The notes beneath the pieces are model-generated. The model was not told the DNA's origin. It ran no database searches and worked only from the letters and a program-made list of their open reading frames with translations. Of a stretch of DNA of 64,000 nt, positions 9,513-22,249 are shown piece after piece; position 1 is the first letter of the stretch, and every line of letters begins with the position of its first letter. The DNA is from Topomyia yanbarensis (lineage: Eukaryota > Arthropoda > Insecta > Diptera > Culicidae), in NCBI RefSeq assembly GCF_030247195.1, contig NC_080671.1, positions 183,189,725 to 183,253,724 of the forward strand, written 5' to 3'. The position numbers and the translations under genes are program-made.

Positions 9513-12500
9513 ACGTCCCAGGTCAAACACATGATTATCGGCGACAGTGACCATACCCTGCCTCTAAAGCGAGATCAACTGCACAACTGCAGCTGCCGCC
9601 CAACACATTTGATCATCAAATAGCTCATGGGACCCCTGGACCATGAAAAAAGACTCCACCTCATTCAATGCATCCACGTCCAATCCGAAAAAGCTTCCTA
9701 ATGCACCACATGAAGTCCTCTCATTAAGGCGGTTTAACTGCCCAGTTCTCATTTAGCAAATCGATTGGATCTTGAAGCATTCGTCCAGTTTGGTTTACAT
9801 TGTTCGCAGACATAAATTATGACAGAAAATCATATAAAGATGGTTTCTTTATGTTGATTCGTAAAATTCAATAAAATAAAATGCAACAGCCAATCGGCTT
9901 CGATATGCAGATCTAAACTTATAAAAAAATCCAATTTCCTTCTAATCTTCGATGCTGCATCCGGCGAATCCTTGCAAAATAGCGCCACTTTGCCAGTTAC
10001 AATGCAATTACGACCTATGTTTTAACACGATAGTAACGACAACCATAAAATAATGACGCTATATTCAACTCCAGCCTTTCATCCGTGTATCTCACTTTAG
10101 ACTACCACTGAACCACATCTCCTCGTCTAATTTATTCGCTCCACCAATATGAGAAAAGCATTAATACTACTTACTGCGTACCGTAGCTTTTGCTGCGGAG
10201 CGTTTCATCAAGAGGATTTGCACCACCATCGCCAGCTACAGGCCAAAGGCTAGCGTGAAAATATCGTATACCTAATCAATTAGTGCTCTTTAGTCCGTCT
10301 TCACGCATCGAACAAGTCGGACGATTCTCGTCTCAGGGGAGGTTGCAACTGCCGGAGGACTATGCGCGGATGAAACAAGTCCTAGCTCCTAGTGCCAAAC
10401 ATGAAAGTTAGAAAGGCTACCTCCCTGGCTGGCTGGTGATGGAAACAAGCCGCAGAGTTGGCACCTGGGAGAAACTACCGGCCAACGGCTGACGAAGTGC
10501 TCCGAACGTCTTCGCTGTTGTGATGCCACGAAGCGAAGGAGGAGAAAGAGGTAAGATTTATATGTACAGGACGGTTAATAATTTTGATATTTTCGCCGAT
10601 TGAAGCTTGGTACGCCAGCTTAAAAGGAACTTAACTAGACGCAAGGCGGCTGGACGAGTACCGTGAGCAAGGCGACAGTGGTTGTTGGAATACATGATTG
10701 CAGCTTTATTGACGATCATTTACGAGCACTAGCGCTCGCGAAAAATGTCTTGAACACTGCCAGCGATGGATTAATGATGAAAAATTACAGTTACATGGGA
10801 GGGTCTGATCGATCAAAGTGGGATGGTCCCCTAGCTGCCGAGGTTCTCGTTGTTAGAAACTAAGCGAAAAAAAATGTTACCCTGCGCCTACCGGTGCACA
10901 ACATTTGTGAAGTTTCCATGATAACGTATTGGACCCGTCTTTCAGGTCTAGAGAAATTAATAGAAATGAAACTAATACTAACCGATAAATCAGCCCGTAG
11001 TAGGTGAATGATCAATGACCCTGATTTCTTCTGGCTGCAGATCGGTGCGTTTTGCAAGTATCAGTCAATGTTAGAGCTATCTCCAGCTGGTACAATTAGA
11101 TCTCGTTCTCGGAAAAGGATCCGATTTCAGACAATTTTACGCCTTCTTACTGGCACCTTCGTTCATTAATCACCTGGCATCCAACTCGGTTCCGATCCCC
11201 ATACTTAAGCTGCGGAGTGTAAAAGTCATGTAACAAATAAGTTCATTTGCAGCGTTCAAAACACAAAAAACTTTCGTTGGGCGTGTATAAGAATAGAATC
11301 CCTGGTAACGTAGAAAAAAGTGCCCTCGTTCATCTATATTAAACTTCCTCTCAAAGAAGAATATCAGTCGGTTTGTTAGATAATTATGGTTCAAATTATG
11401 CAAAATAGTTAGTAGAAAAAAAACGACGCAGCTAAATTGTGCTCCTGAAAAAGCATCTGTGATTTTTTTCACACTACCACACTGTACTGGAGCACGCAAT
11501 ACAACTGCGTAACAGGAAAAAAAAACTACAGTTCAATTGAAACTGCAATGCCATCTGAATGATCGATTATAGCTTACAAATTATCAAATCGAGGATCTTG
11601 GGAAAATTGTAAATTAGACACCCATTCCCCTTGGGATAACGGTTTAAATCATCTTAGTGCAACAACAAAAAAGTCACATACCACATCCGCTGATGCCATC
11701 GCTTTCTTTCAATAACTGTGTGTTGTATCATCGGAAAATTGATATCGCAGCCCAAGCTGCAGACTGAAAGGGGGTTGAATTTGTGGCTAAAATGTGGCAA
11801 ACATAAGACAACGATACCGATGCTGACGACGGTGCACTTCTAACCACATCATACCGTCATCGATATGTACTTCATATTGCTACCCCGAAACGGCGGCCTC
11901 CCACCTTCCCCCAGCAACCTATTGTAAACCGATAAGATTCCAAGGAAGAGATAACAGCCAGCGAGAAGAGTTCGATCACTTGCTGGCTTCTGCGGCCGGT
12001 CGCCGGCGATTCTTCTTCGATCATTGCTCTCCACATCCCACGGACCTCGGACGGCATTCTGCGTTTGTGGTCTCAGTCAATCAGTCTGCAAACAGCGTAA
12101 AATCGTTGGCATATTTTCCGTTCCAACGGATCAGCCGAAGCAGAGTTTCAATGCGCCGAGCAAGGTTGCTGGTGCAAGCGACTTTGGCGACACTCTTATC
12201 ATGGGGAGTTCTTCGTTTGCTGCAGCTGCAGCTGCTGAGACTGTTGCTACAACAGTCGTAAAGCATGGGGCGGAACAAACTCTTCGACACACACACCGTG
12301 ATAATGATAAATTAATAAAGAGCTTAGGACATCGCGAAACACGATCGGACGACAACCGGCGCGCGACGGATCGGCCGAGCCTTCAAAGTGACCTTGGCGA
12401 TCAATTATTAATACAAACAGCGATGGAATGACACAAGTTTTTTTTTTCTCTCTCTCGCTCCCTGTCTGCTCCAATCTTTCCGCATTTGTGGTTCGTTGCC

Positions 12501-13017
12501 GGGTTTGGTGAGCTGCGGTAAAAGTGGAAACTGCAATGTTTTGATACTCGGCTGTAAAATAACTCTAATCCGGTTATAGTGGCGAGTGGTCATCTGGGCG
12601 GGCGGTTTGCAGGCACTGTTAGGGACAAGTTCTGTGCGAGGCATATTGGTGGCTTCGTTAGACATTAGCTAATGGTATGAATTGATTTTAATGGAATGAA
12701 CAGTGGGACGAGCTTAAGGGAAGAGACGCCGAAAATCTAAAAGTAATGACCGACCATCGCACAGTGGTCCCTTCATAGGCCAATAATACAGTGACCGACC
12801 ATCTTATATTCCGATGAAATTTTGCAGATTTAACCGGCATGGAAGGCGAAACATTTTCCACGGTCAATAAAATTATTTTGACTCAAGCGCATTTTTTAAA
12901 GGGGCGTAGAAGTTTCTACGCGCATAAATTTTAATTTTTTATTCAGTTACTATTTTATACAACAAAACCATTTGAGAACGAGTAACAGGGAATGAATACT
13001 TCTTCACGCAAAAATAT
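9513..13017. other. 3.5 kb without recognisable gene
   Basis: Short ORFs (the longest is 135 codons, 12024-12431) show no domain I recognise. Composition becomes GC-richer at 11980-12660, where CAG/CTG-rich runs (12218-12250) and several overlapping open frames occur on both strands. This could be leader or regulatory DNA of a host gene, but I see no splice-site pair that proves it. A short palindrome gcgtagaa/ttctacgc lies at 12905. Confidence 0.4.
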
Positions 13018-13669
13018 ACACTGAAAAAAGTGTCATTTTTAACAAAAACGATAATTTATGTTAAAAATTTAAATTGTAGAAAAAGCCAATTTTAAAAAAA
13101 AAATATATTTTGTCAAGAAAAAAATCAAAGAGAAAACAATGTCATTGCGTGATGGAGAACTAATCGGTAAAAAAATTCTCACAATAACTTTTAACGTGTT
13201 TTTCAATTACATACTAATTGACATACAAAACTGTAATTTTCTTACAGAATGTAATGTTTAGCATTATTCTAAATCATAAAGCATTTAACAAAAATCTTCC
13301 AAAATACGATAGTTTTCGAGCTATTTGGAATTCTACTCTAACAAAAACAATTAACTCGTGTAATTATGCTCTTTTTAAAAGTCCCATCATAAAACGTTTG
13401 TAAGTGGTCTTCGTGATGAGAAAAACGAAAATAATATTTATAATTTTTGTAAGCAATGGATTTTTTATTAAAGCCTTAAAATAAGTAGGCCCCCTAGAAG
13501 CGGTGTTGGGCACCTGGGCGAATAAAAACAATTTTTTTTCTTCTAGTTACTTCGACATAAGCGAATACAGTTGGGTGCTTATATTTTGGACTCCATCAGA
13601 ACACAAATTACCTAAACTGTAAGGAGTATTTCTCTAGTGCTTTGGTTGTTTAATTATTGACTTCTCATT

Positions 13670-14720
13670 TATAGTCGGGGAGTCCAGGGCCTGCTGGCGA
13701 GGGTTTCATCTTTTTAATTTAAGAAGATCGTGTAAAAGAGAATGTGCAATCCGCCAAAAACAACGTCACAACGCAACGCAACGCAAAAGATCGTGTAAAA
13801 GAGAATGCGTTGCATAAAAAAATAGACTGTTAGCAGCATCACAGAACTTTAAATATGTGACTCTCGTCAACTTACGACTATACGCACAAGGATGCAACCT
13901 GGCCACTTTTATTGATAAAGTATGGATCGCGTAAGATGTCTTTTCAATAAAACTGCAAATCAATCGACACTTGTTATTATTTTTCAGCCTCAATATTCCG
14001 GCATTCTAAATGCGGCGCACACTTCGCATTCTTCGGGTGCAATTCCGTAGTAAATAAGCAAAAAAAAACAAATTTTGGTTGTGGTTACTGTAGTGAATCC
14101 ATTGGCATTAAAGAATAATAAAAAAATATTAATGAGAATATTATTGAATATTATTTAACATAAATAAGCTTATTTAACAATTATAATGATAGCGTTCTAA
14201 TAAATCTTCGGTGTCATGTGAAAAGGCATTCATTAGAAACACTAAGGAAAATAACAATAACAAGTATCAGGGTAGTTACTCCAAAATTAGCATTAAAAAA
14301 AAATAATTAAATTTCTTTTCGTGGGCATATAACTAAAAACTATATTAGCAATTTATTGACAGTAAAAATATTATACACATATAATATTTTTACTCCCAAG
14401 AAATTATATTACTACGCTGAATCTATTTGCGTGTATTTGTCATACATGAAATATTTCTGAAGGGAAGAAAAAGAGCAGGGGAAACGCAACATAAAACGCA
14501 AAGTCCTAGCCGGAAGTCGGGTAGCTTGGTAAAGGAGGGATATTGCTTCATTCAATGAACGATTTTCGAGAGCGAGGGTTGCTAAAATTTTGCGTTCAGC
14601 TTTTAGAAATTTTAGCGAGGATACGACAGTTACGTATATTACATATACGACCACGGAAAGTTCTTTTTGCGCGCTATCGAAAAATCTAGTCATTCGTGGA
14701 ATAGCTTCACCCAAAACGCG
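13670..14720 (-). repeat. Family E repeat, copy 1
   Basis: It shares ordered blocks with 24930-25825: 'ggggagtccagggcc' (13678), 'agactgttagcagcatc' (13826) versus 'agactgttggcaacatc', gtcttttcaataaaactg (13938) versus 25199, and 'cgctatcgaaaaat' (14672) versus 'acactatcgaaaaat' (25541). Short phrases of its outer part recur near 16690-16735 (ccgtcaactagccccagact). The 100-codon reverse ORF at 14412-14714 lies in it and has no recognisable domain. Confidence 0.6.
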
Positions 14721-15579
14721 AACCGTATGAATTACATGCGAATAAGCATGATTCTAATGAGAATTTTGCATTGTAACTGGTATAATGCATAGAAAGCGAT
14801 ATTGGTCGGGGACAAAAATGCATTAAATGGCGATTACACCACAGAAACTTATACAAACCCACAGTTGAGAATGTATTAGTGAATTTAACGATATCGGAGT
14901 ATTAGTATTGAAATGACTCCTCACTAATACACATGTAAAGGACATCTCCACTCGGATACATGTGCGCTCTGAAAATACTAATACACGCTCAAGGATCTGT
15001 TTCCATTTCGCCTTTCTACTGATCACATGCTGCATATTGGAGAGAACAGTTTATAGCATCATCAAATTGAGGGGGTGTGGGTGATGATTATGTGTTGATT
15101 TTATGTTGAGCTTTCGGCGTTCTCTCAACCCTAAATTTACCAGTGATATGCGAGTTCTAGCCACTAGATAGGTTCATAAATGTTAATAATGATAAATGAT
15201 TATTTAAGCGCACTATACGCAGGAGAACGTCACCTATATGGGAACGTTGGGCTAACAAATTTCAACATTTGTCTGATAGAAGCCGTCCGCCAATCATTTC
15301 TGGCATTCCTCATATCAACAGTACTTTCAGGTGATATCATATCAATATTTCGCAGTAAAAGTATTTAAGTTTAAAGTATCTTTAACTATAAGGGCAGTGA
15401 TGACATGGTTTTGCACTTTTGAACAGCAGTGGCAGTTACTCATATCAGTTTGTATTAATTTCCGAACATGCGAATCCAGCGCACACAGGTAACTGGCATC
15501 CCTATCTCTACATACAGAGTTTGACAATTAGGTTTTACACCAACCAACATAACCCCACAAAATGAGCCGGATGAACTTT

Positions 15580-15704
15580 GTTTGACAATTCTCGGTGGTT
15601 TGTTTAGATGGGAGTTACGTGAGTTCGAATGTAACAGATGAGCACCCGTTGCACTCGCACTCACGCAATTGACAAAGTAAACAAACCACCGAGAATTGTC
15701 AAAC
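15580..15704. mobile_element. 125-bp MITE with perfect 27-bp TIRs
   Basis: 15580-15606 and 15678-15704 are exact reverse complements (the arm starts gtttgacaattctcggtgg). The 71-base interior is non-coding. A partial phrase gagtttgacaatt also occurs at 15517. No clear target duplication. Confidence 0.75.
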
Positions 15705-17455
15705 TTCATTCATCATAAGTTCATTCGTGTCGTCATCTTGTAGAACTCAATAGGTAACATCGTTTTTCAACCGATCAATGGGGGTCAGTTTGACAACGTC
15801 AAAATCACTTGAAATGTCACCAACAAATAGCAGTAGCAGTATGCAATACAAAACAATGCACACTTTCTCTAATTTGATCGAAACTAAAGTGCTTCTCGTT
15901 TGTATTTAGACAAATTTCGTTAATTTTGTTACAAACAAAGTTTTTTATGTTGACTACGCCAATATGAAGCCATGTCATCCTCTTGAGCGCACCTCATCGC
16001 CCTCGTCAACGATCATCGCAAATCAATCTGAGCACAAATCATTTTCTTCCACTCTTCTCTGAAGCATAGAATGAGAGAGCGATGATTTTACGGCAAAACC
16101 CATTCGCTATGGGAAAATAATGCGTATATCACACACTGTCGTGAACGTAAACTGTTCACGCGTTTAGTGTGGTTGGAATTGAGCTGTTCGCAGACAAAAA
16201 AGCGTAACTGTGTATGAAGACAGAAGTTCTTACAAACACCACAGAGGTATTCATATATAGAATACACCACCTTTTTAGAGACTCAGCAAGCAAAACCAAC
16301 TAATACTTTTACATGCGGGCAGATAATATGGTAGCGTGTATTCTCAACCAATTTATTTCATCATGAATCAAGCTGTGTTGGTATAATGCAGTAACTATGC
16401 TTGGTCTACAATGCGAAGAAGGCATGATTCTAATTCGGAATATGCATGAAAGGATGTAATGCCTTTTTCGCATTGGGAAATTGTTTTGGGTGTTGGAGCT
16501 CGCCCTAAATAACAAAAATGCTGAAATTTAAAAACTTCACCTAGGTTAATGAGCCTATTTTCGCCGTAACCATGTGAAGCCATTGGTTATAGTGGCGTTA
16601 GCCATCTTTGTTCAATGCATAGGTTCAAATGGCAAGGCGGTTTTTGTTATCATAATGGTTAATAAGAGAGCGCCATATGTCTAATACAAAAGGAGAAAAA
16701 AGATTCCGTCAACTAGCCCCAGACTCCCCTAAATATTATTAAAATATAAGGACATCCATATTCTAACAGCAGCATTCACCTAAGTATTTAAAACATACTT
16801 CTTTTTAGCAAAAATTGCACATACTACTACTTTCTACTTTCGGTATGGTACAATAATCACTAAAGACTGACAATTTTTTTCGCACATGATTGAACATGAT
16901 TCAAATCGCCATTTTTAATCAAAATGCTCATAATAAAACTTTATAGAAATGTGATAGTTCACGAAATATTTTAAATTTTGTTTCAGCTACACAATTATTT
17001 TGTTTTTGCGACCTTTTCATAAATTACTCGCGTTTTCCCATCAACAACAATAGGTTTTTCAAAAGGCCCTGTAACTTTCTCTTTGACATCAAGGAGATAT
17101 TGTAAACCATTTGAAAGCTACATGAAAACAACCTAAATATGATTCAATCAGACACTATAATTGAATACTATTTGGATTGGAAGATTTTTGTTGAATGCTT
17201 TTTGATTTGAAATGATACTTAGAATTATATTCTGTAATAAAAATAAATTTTTGTGTGTCAATTAGTATGAAATTTTAAAACATGCATGTATGAAGTTTTT
17301 GTTAGAAAAGGTTTTTTACCGATTAGTTCTCCATGATGCAATAATATTTAAAATGTTCCTTTTCTCTTTAGATTTCTGTTGACTAAATATAAAAAATTTA
17401 ATAAAAATGTTTATTTTTTGCAATTTAAATTTTTAACATAATTTTTTGAATGTGG

Positions 17456-18547
17456 AGTTGGATTGTGCTCGCAGGAGGACGGCTTTTTTCGGGTGTAAAC
17501 AGTTTCAAAAATTGCCGAAAAGTATTGTCGGTAGTGGAAATAAGCATGGAAAGTCCGATTAGTAGGAATAAAGATGAATTTTCTTTACTAACCCGCCAAT
17601 AACGAAAGTCGACTTTCTCTGTCGTTCACACTGTTGCCATCTGGAAATAATTGATGTAAATGTATCGGTTATTTTTTTATTTGTTAACCCGCATGGTATG
17701 TGTAGTGAATTGAAAAGGCTGCGGGTTAGTTCTCTGCGAGTGCACACGTATGTATAAGGTGTGTAGACAACAGGATGAGAAGACAGTTTGAGTGGAATGA
17801 GATCTCTTGCAAGTATCAAGTGATCCACGATCAATGTAGTATATACAGGTATGGCAAAGATCGCACTTTGGCATTGGTAAGATGAATCTTACATGAGTGG
17901 TATGAGTGATCACAGAATAAATCGACTTGCTTTCGTCGTACCTTTCGTTCCGCTCCCATTGAATCGTTGAACGCTATGACGTCGACCCGTTGTGCTTCTG
18001 GATTGTTTACATATTTTTGGTTGCCAACACTAGCAAACCATGTGTTCTGCCTCATTGATCCACGATGAGGATGACGACGCTTGAGCAACCCGGTGTTGCA
18101 GCGGATATAGCACTGACATGTGCGCGCCACACGCCTTCGTTTATCAGCGCTAATGTAGCCTGGATTAGACGGCGAAAGGAATGATTATAGGAGGGCAGAG
18201 ACATAGGCTCTCAGTTTCGTGAGTATGCGAGAGACTAATGCGCGTCAGTGTGCGAGTGCGCAATGTACATGAAAGTGTACGGCACACGATCCGTTTCTGC
18301 GAGGCAACAAGACATTCATTCGGGTGATTATGATTATTCTCTTCTACACGTAGCATTAGTCATTGTGTATGCATATTAAGTTTTAACAAATTTAAGTAGT
18401 CGATGTAATCGTACCCACAAATAGAGGATTATTACAGTCACTGGCCATATTTTTATACATAGGCAAAGAAAATAGAATATTCACCTATCCTTTGTCGTTT
18501 ATTGAACTAGTTTTCAACCGAACTCCAATGATCCTAGTTTTGATTAT
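17456..18547. other. 1.1 kb without recognisable gene
   Basis: Three reverse-strand ORFs of 78-99 codons (17559-18130) and one of 63 codons (18165-18356) overlap in different frames and have no recognisable motifs. Nothing else is supportable here. Confidence 0.4.
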
Positions 18548-19085
18548 ATTTAAGCCTCGGGAGACATTTTTGGGCGTGTGTGGGAATTGAACGCTTGATT
18601 GTGTGCGTGGGATGGACCGTGTACTGCTCTGCCGCCGGTTTGTCCATGTGGGGCCTTTTCGGGGCTCTGGAGGGGGAGAGTCGGTCGGCTTGTTGGATTG
18701 TCACGATTCAGGTTGTGCGGAATGGTTAGTAGGGGGACGGTTGGTCGAGCGGAGTGGTGCTTTTGATGGGGTGACTGTGGTTTTTTCATTACGCAGTTGT
18801 GTGGCGTGGTTTCCCGTCACACTACAACACTGTGCTGGGAGTGTGGTAGTGTGACAAGAAACCACGGCCACTTTTCGGGGGCACCATTCCGCTCGATCAG
18901 TTGTTTTTCCGCCAATTGTTTTGCATGATTTGGGTCGTGGTGGTCTGGTGAATTGACTGATTTTCTTGTTTTGGAGTTTTGAGGGGTTTTATGTGGATGA
19001 ACCGGTGGCGAAGCTGAGCACAGTTTTTCCAACGCATGCTACCGGGTTCTGGCGCATACTCGGGATGGATTTCTTGAGCCTAATT
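18548..19085. mobile_element. Fold-back (palindromic) element
   Basis: The left half (about 18630-18831) and the right half (about 18840-19010) are inverted copies with moderate divergence: 'tggtcgagcggagtggtgc' pairs with the reverse of 'gcaccattccgctcgatca'. At the centre 18805-18831 and 18840-18866 form a near-perfect 27-bp hairpin (arm starts cgtggtttcccgtcacact, 3 mismatches, 8-base loop). The two reverse-strand ORFs here share wording because they are read from mirrored sequence. Probably a fold-back DNA element; GC-rich relative to its surroundings. Confidence 0.72.
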
Positions 19086-19689
19086 ATAATTTTCTGAAGA
19101 CACATATATAATATTCACACATAGATGGGTATAGCGTAAAATGTGTAAAAGAAAATTAACGTTAAATACAGTGTAATCGTCAAATCGTGTAGCTTTTTGA
19201 TACGAACACTCTTCTGTGCGACGATGGTCATATTTTGTGGTCGGCTAGTTTGTCATGGAATATTGATAAAACGAAACCAAGTATTCACCAAACTAGCTGT
19301 ATTTAAAAGCTAAATTTTTTTTATTGTTGTCTTTTTTTAACAATATACGTAGCTATATCGGCATTCGAGACTTTTATTCAATTTGCATGCATTGTTGATG
19401 CGCATTAGCATCCAGAAGAAATCCAGCTTCACTGTTTTACAACCCTTTTGTAAATATTTTGTACACCCTTGCTTGACAAAACAACCAATCAGGAGCTGGT
19501 GCAATACTGAAGGTAGAACTGGATCAAATCGGCTCGCGATTGTCTTCTTTTCTCTTAGAGACGAAGGTTACGCGATATTCTCGCTAGTATCTTTCTCGTA
19601 TTAACCGAGCATTTGTAGACATTTAAGCAGATTTTAGATTATTTAGACAAGAAATGTATTTTGGACAGCTTTTTGAAGGACGTACAATA

Positions 19690-20450
19690 TAATACAACTC
19701 CAAGATTTTTGCATAATTTTATCATATGCACGGAAGTAAAATTGTTCCCAAAATCTTGAATAAAATGCCATGAATTCTGAAACAATCACGTTTTAACGTC
19801 ACGAAGACAGAGCCACGAATAAAAATCATGTGGTTTATAATTATGTTCAATTTCCCTGCATTAACGCCTAGATAATGCATTTAAGAGTGAAGATATTTGT
19901 TTTCGTGAACTTCAGTCACGGTTTCCGCCATGTCATTGCTTATCGATTTTCTGTACTTGAACAAGTTCAATGCTTTATGAACATTATCCACAAAACCAAA
20001 TGTTAACTTGTGATTTTATTCATAGATGTAGAAATGCTATTCAGGGTACGAATATACGACGTGAACTGATTCATGATTAATTACATTTTGAAAATGATCT
20101 GGTTTTCGTGGTAGTTCTTCACAAAATTAAAACATACCATTCACCATACCTGAAAATGTTTCCGAAATCATAAAATCATTAAATAATGTTCAGGTACTCA
20201 TGGAATAGTTCATAATTCCTTGTGTAATAGTCACGACTGACCATTCGTGCTCGTGAAATAGTTCACAAATTCGTAAAATACTATTCATGTATACGTGAAC
20301 TGATTCAAGATTTCTGGCGAATTAGTCACGTCTGACCAATCGTGCTCGTGAAGTAGCTCATTGTGATAAAACTTTATTCAGGTATTTGGGAACACATTTA
20401 TGATTCCTAGTATATTAGTCACGTATGATTATGCGTGCCCGTGAAGTATT
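19690..20450 (+). repeat. Family B repeat, copy 1
   Basis: It shares an ordered block with 41500-41640 and, inverted, with about 44935-45070: 'gtaaaattgttcccaaaatcttgaataaa', 'aacaatcacg', 'acagagccacgaa', 'aaaaatcatgt'. From about 20040 it becomes a degenerate tandem array with a unit near 100 bases built on phrases such as 'gtgaactgattcatga', 'gtcacgactgacc' and 'cgtgaaatagttcac'. Non-coding. Confidence 0.7.
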
Positions 20451-20670
20451 TGTATTTATTTGTATTCAAACAATTTAAGTTCAACTGACACTGAGTTTTA
20501 GTGAGCTAAACCATACATATTTAACCTAAAGTTGCAACAAACGGTTATGAAACTGTGCAGAACTAATGACGAAGTCGAAGATATCGGTAAAATCGTTGAA
20601 GCGACGGATTATTGCTAATATCGGGCTGTTGGCAGCGTAGTTAGTGTTGCAGATTTCATGTAGTTGCTTC
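20451..20670 (-). pseudogene. 3' end of a Jockey-like LINE (C-terminal ORF2 remnant)
   Basis: Read on the minus strand, the frame FNDFTDIFDFVISSAQFHNR followed by a stop resembles the extreme C terminus of Jockey-like ORF2 proteins, including that of the LINE at 22250 (FNRCSNVFDFHLSRNAVKK). The stop is followed by about 90 bases ending in a repetitive aaataaatacaaat-type tail that abuts family B. The 5' side joins the mariner-like frame at 21074 once the MITE between them is ignored, so either this is a junction of two elements or my family call for one side is wrong. Confidence 0.45.
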
Positions 20671-21081
20671 CAGAGTTAAAAATAATCGAAGCTCTCTTTT
20701 GACGACTGAAAATGAGCCTGATGCGACTCGCGGTGAATAGAAAAAATATTCATTCAAATATCCATGTAATTCATTCAATTGAATATCGTACAATATATTC
20801 ATTTCTCTAATTATCTAGGAAAAGTTTTCAAATGCCGGTAAAGCATATGAAACAACAATCATCATCGCTTACATTGTCCCAGGGCCTACTTTGATGCGTT
20901 TGATTCGTTGCTGCACGGTCGCTTCGTGTAATAATCGTAGACGAATGAAAATCTGCATGGATGAATGGGCGGTTTGTTCGTTTGACGTTTCAGCTGCGTC
21001 ACTGAATATCGAAATTGAATGCGGCTGAATATGGTCAATTTTCATTCAATGAATTTGAATATTTTTAACTCTGGTTGCTTC
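20663..21081. mobile_element. hAT-type MITE (family F) with perfect 8-bp TSD
   Basis: A 403-bp element, 20671-21073, has ends cagagttaaaaata on both arms and is flanked by gttgcttc at 20663-20670 and 21074-21081. Removing it and one TSD restores an open reverse-strand frame (...LLAFMKQLHEIC...). A second copy of the same family begins at 63685 and runs off the window. No transposase inside. Confidence 0.9.
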
Positions 21082-21431
21082 ATGAAAGCTAGTAGACGTT
21101 TTTTCATGTACTTTTTCACGTAAATTTCCTGGTTGACGATCTCGGCCGCAATGAAAATGTCGCTTAACAAAGCACAAGTACAGAAAGCCTGCCAAACCGG
21201 ATATTTCTGTGTGAACCTAGACAGTTTCATATGTGTGAAACCTTCCTTCCGGTTACCATTCCGCTGGTGACAGTTGATTTGGTCTCTTTTAACAATTTCG
21301 CTAAATAGGCGTGCAAGTAGTTCGGATTCAGGCGATACGCGAGCTAAATTTCGCTGTGATGCTTTGTTGACATCTTCATGCATGCAGGCAAATGAGGCTT
21401 CTGCAGATATTTTTAAATATCGTGCGACCAA
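21074..21431 (-). pseudogene. mariner/IS630-like transposase fragment
   Basis: About 118 codons on the minus strand read like the central DDE part of Tc1/mariner-type transposases found in mosquitoes: INCHQRNGNRKEGFTHMK, then KYPVWQAFCTCALLSDIFI, then EIVNQEIYVKKYMKKRLLAF. In the family this region precedes the 'FWPDLASCHY' block holding the second catalytic aspartate, which is missing here: the frame instead continues, past the MITE, into LINE-like C-terminal sequence. It is therefore a truncated, inactive copy. The upstream part and TIRs were not found. Confidence 0.6.
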
Positions 21432-21479
21432 ATGTTTATGGCAAAAGCTATGAAATTTCTAGTGGCTTTGAAAGGAGAC

Positions 21480-22245
21480 GATTTATCAATAATAATTCAT
21501 ATTTATCCAGAAATCGTTAAAAGACTATAAAAACATTTAATCGCGAAAGACATTAAAGAGAGAACAACAAAAACATAAAGCCGGGAAAAATTACTAATTA
21601 GATACAAAATTAAACAAAACGAAAAAGCTGGGAATGGCATTCAAAATAATGGAAAAAGATAAATCATATGCAAATAGTCAAAAACCTACCAATATTGAAA
21701 ATAGAAAAACAACTTAAAAACGTAGAAACAGCAGAAAATGGACAAAATAATACATTGGAAAAGTTCAAATTTGAAACAATTTGAAGACATAGCAAAATAT
21801 GATAGATTGAATATTTGAAACAAACAAATTAAACGAAGGAAATAAAAAGTGAAATTAGACAAAAATTGAAGAAATTGGAAAATATTGCAAAATGGTTAAA
21901 ATATTGAAAAACGAGTGAACGGCAAAATGAGAAATAAAATATCATAAGCATCAAATATAGTAAAAAAGGGCAAATGGAAGAAAAATGAATACAAAAAAAC
22001 TTATGAAAACAAAGCTACAAACACGTAAACAAATATATAAATGAACAAAATGGATGAGTTAGATGTAGAGATAACAATAACATAAAATGTTTTTGAACAT
22101 ATGTAAAATCGAAATGGATAAAAAAATGAAAATGCTAAAAATAATGGGAAAAATGGGAATATTACAATAATGAATAATAATAGAAGATTTAAAAATTGAA
22201 TGTGTTAAATAATAAAATAAAATAAACGTGGAATTAAATCGGTTT
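21480..22245. repeat. A-rich degenerate tract, left part
   Basis: Strongly purine-biased + strand made of recurring 'gaaaaatg', 'aaacaaa', 'tggaaaa' words. It ends where the LINE begins, and similar sequence resumes at 24530-24910 and 25820-25945, as if the LINE and then family E inserted into one long A-rich block. Non-coding. Confidence 0.6.
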
Positions 22246-22249
22246 AGTT

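Larger units (their letters stand above)
13018..17455. mobile_element. Large element bounded by about 280-bp inverted repeats
   Basis: About 13018-13300 is repeated in reverse complement at about 17170-17455: ttatgttaaaaatttaaatt and, further in, ggagaactaatcggtaaaaa and 'atactaattgaca' occur in the same order on both arms, with mismatches and small indels. The 3.9 kb between contains a family E copy, a 27-bp-TIR MITE and AT-rich filler, with no transposase. The symmetry points to a long-TIR non-autonomous transposon later colonised by others. No TSD could be fixed at the outer edges. Confidence 0.7.

Noticed and set aside
12024..12431. 135-codon + ORF as a coding exon
   Set aside because: Alanine run and CAG-rich DNA with long frames on both strands; no splice pair; no recognised domain.
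18550..19032. Two proline/histidine-rich reverse ORFs as duplicated genes
   Set aside because: Their similarity comes from the palindromic structure of the fold-back element.
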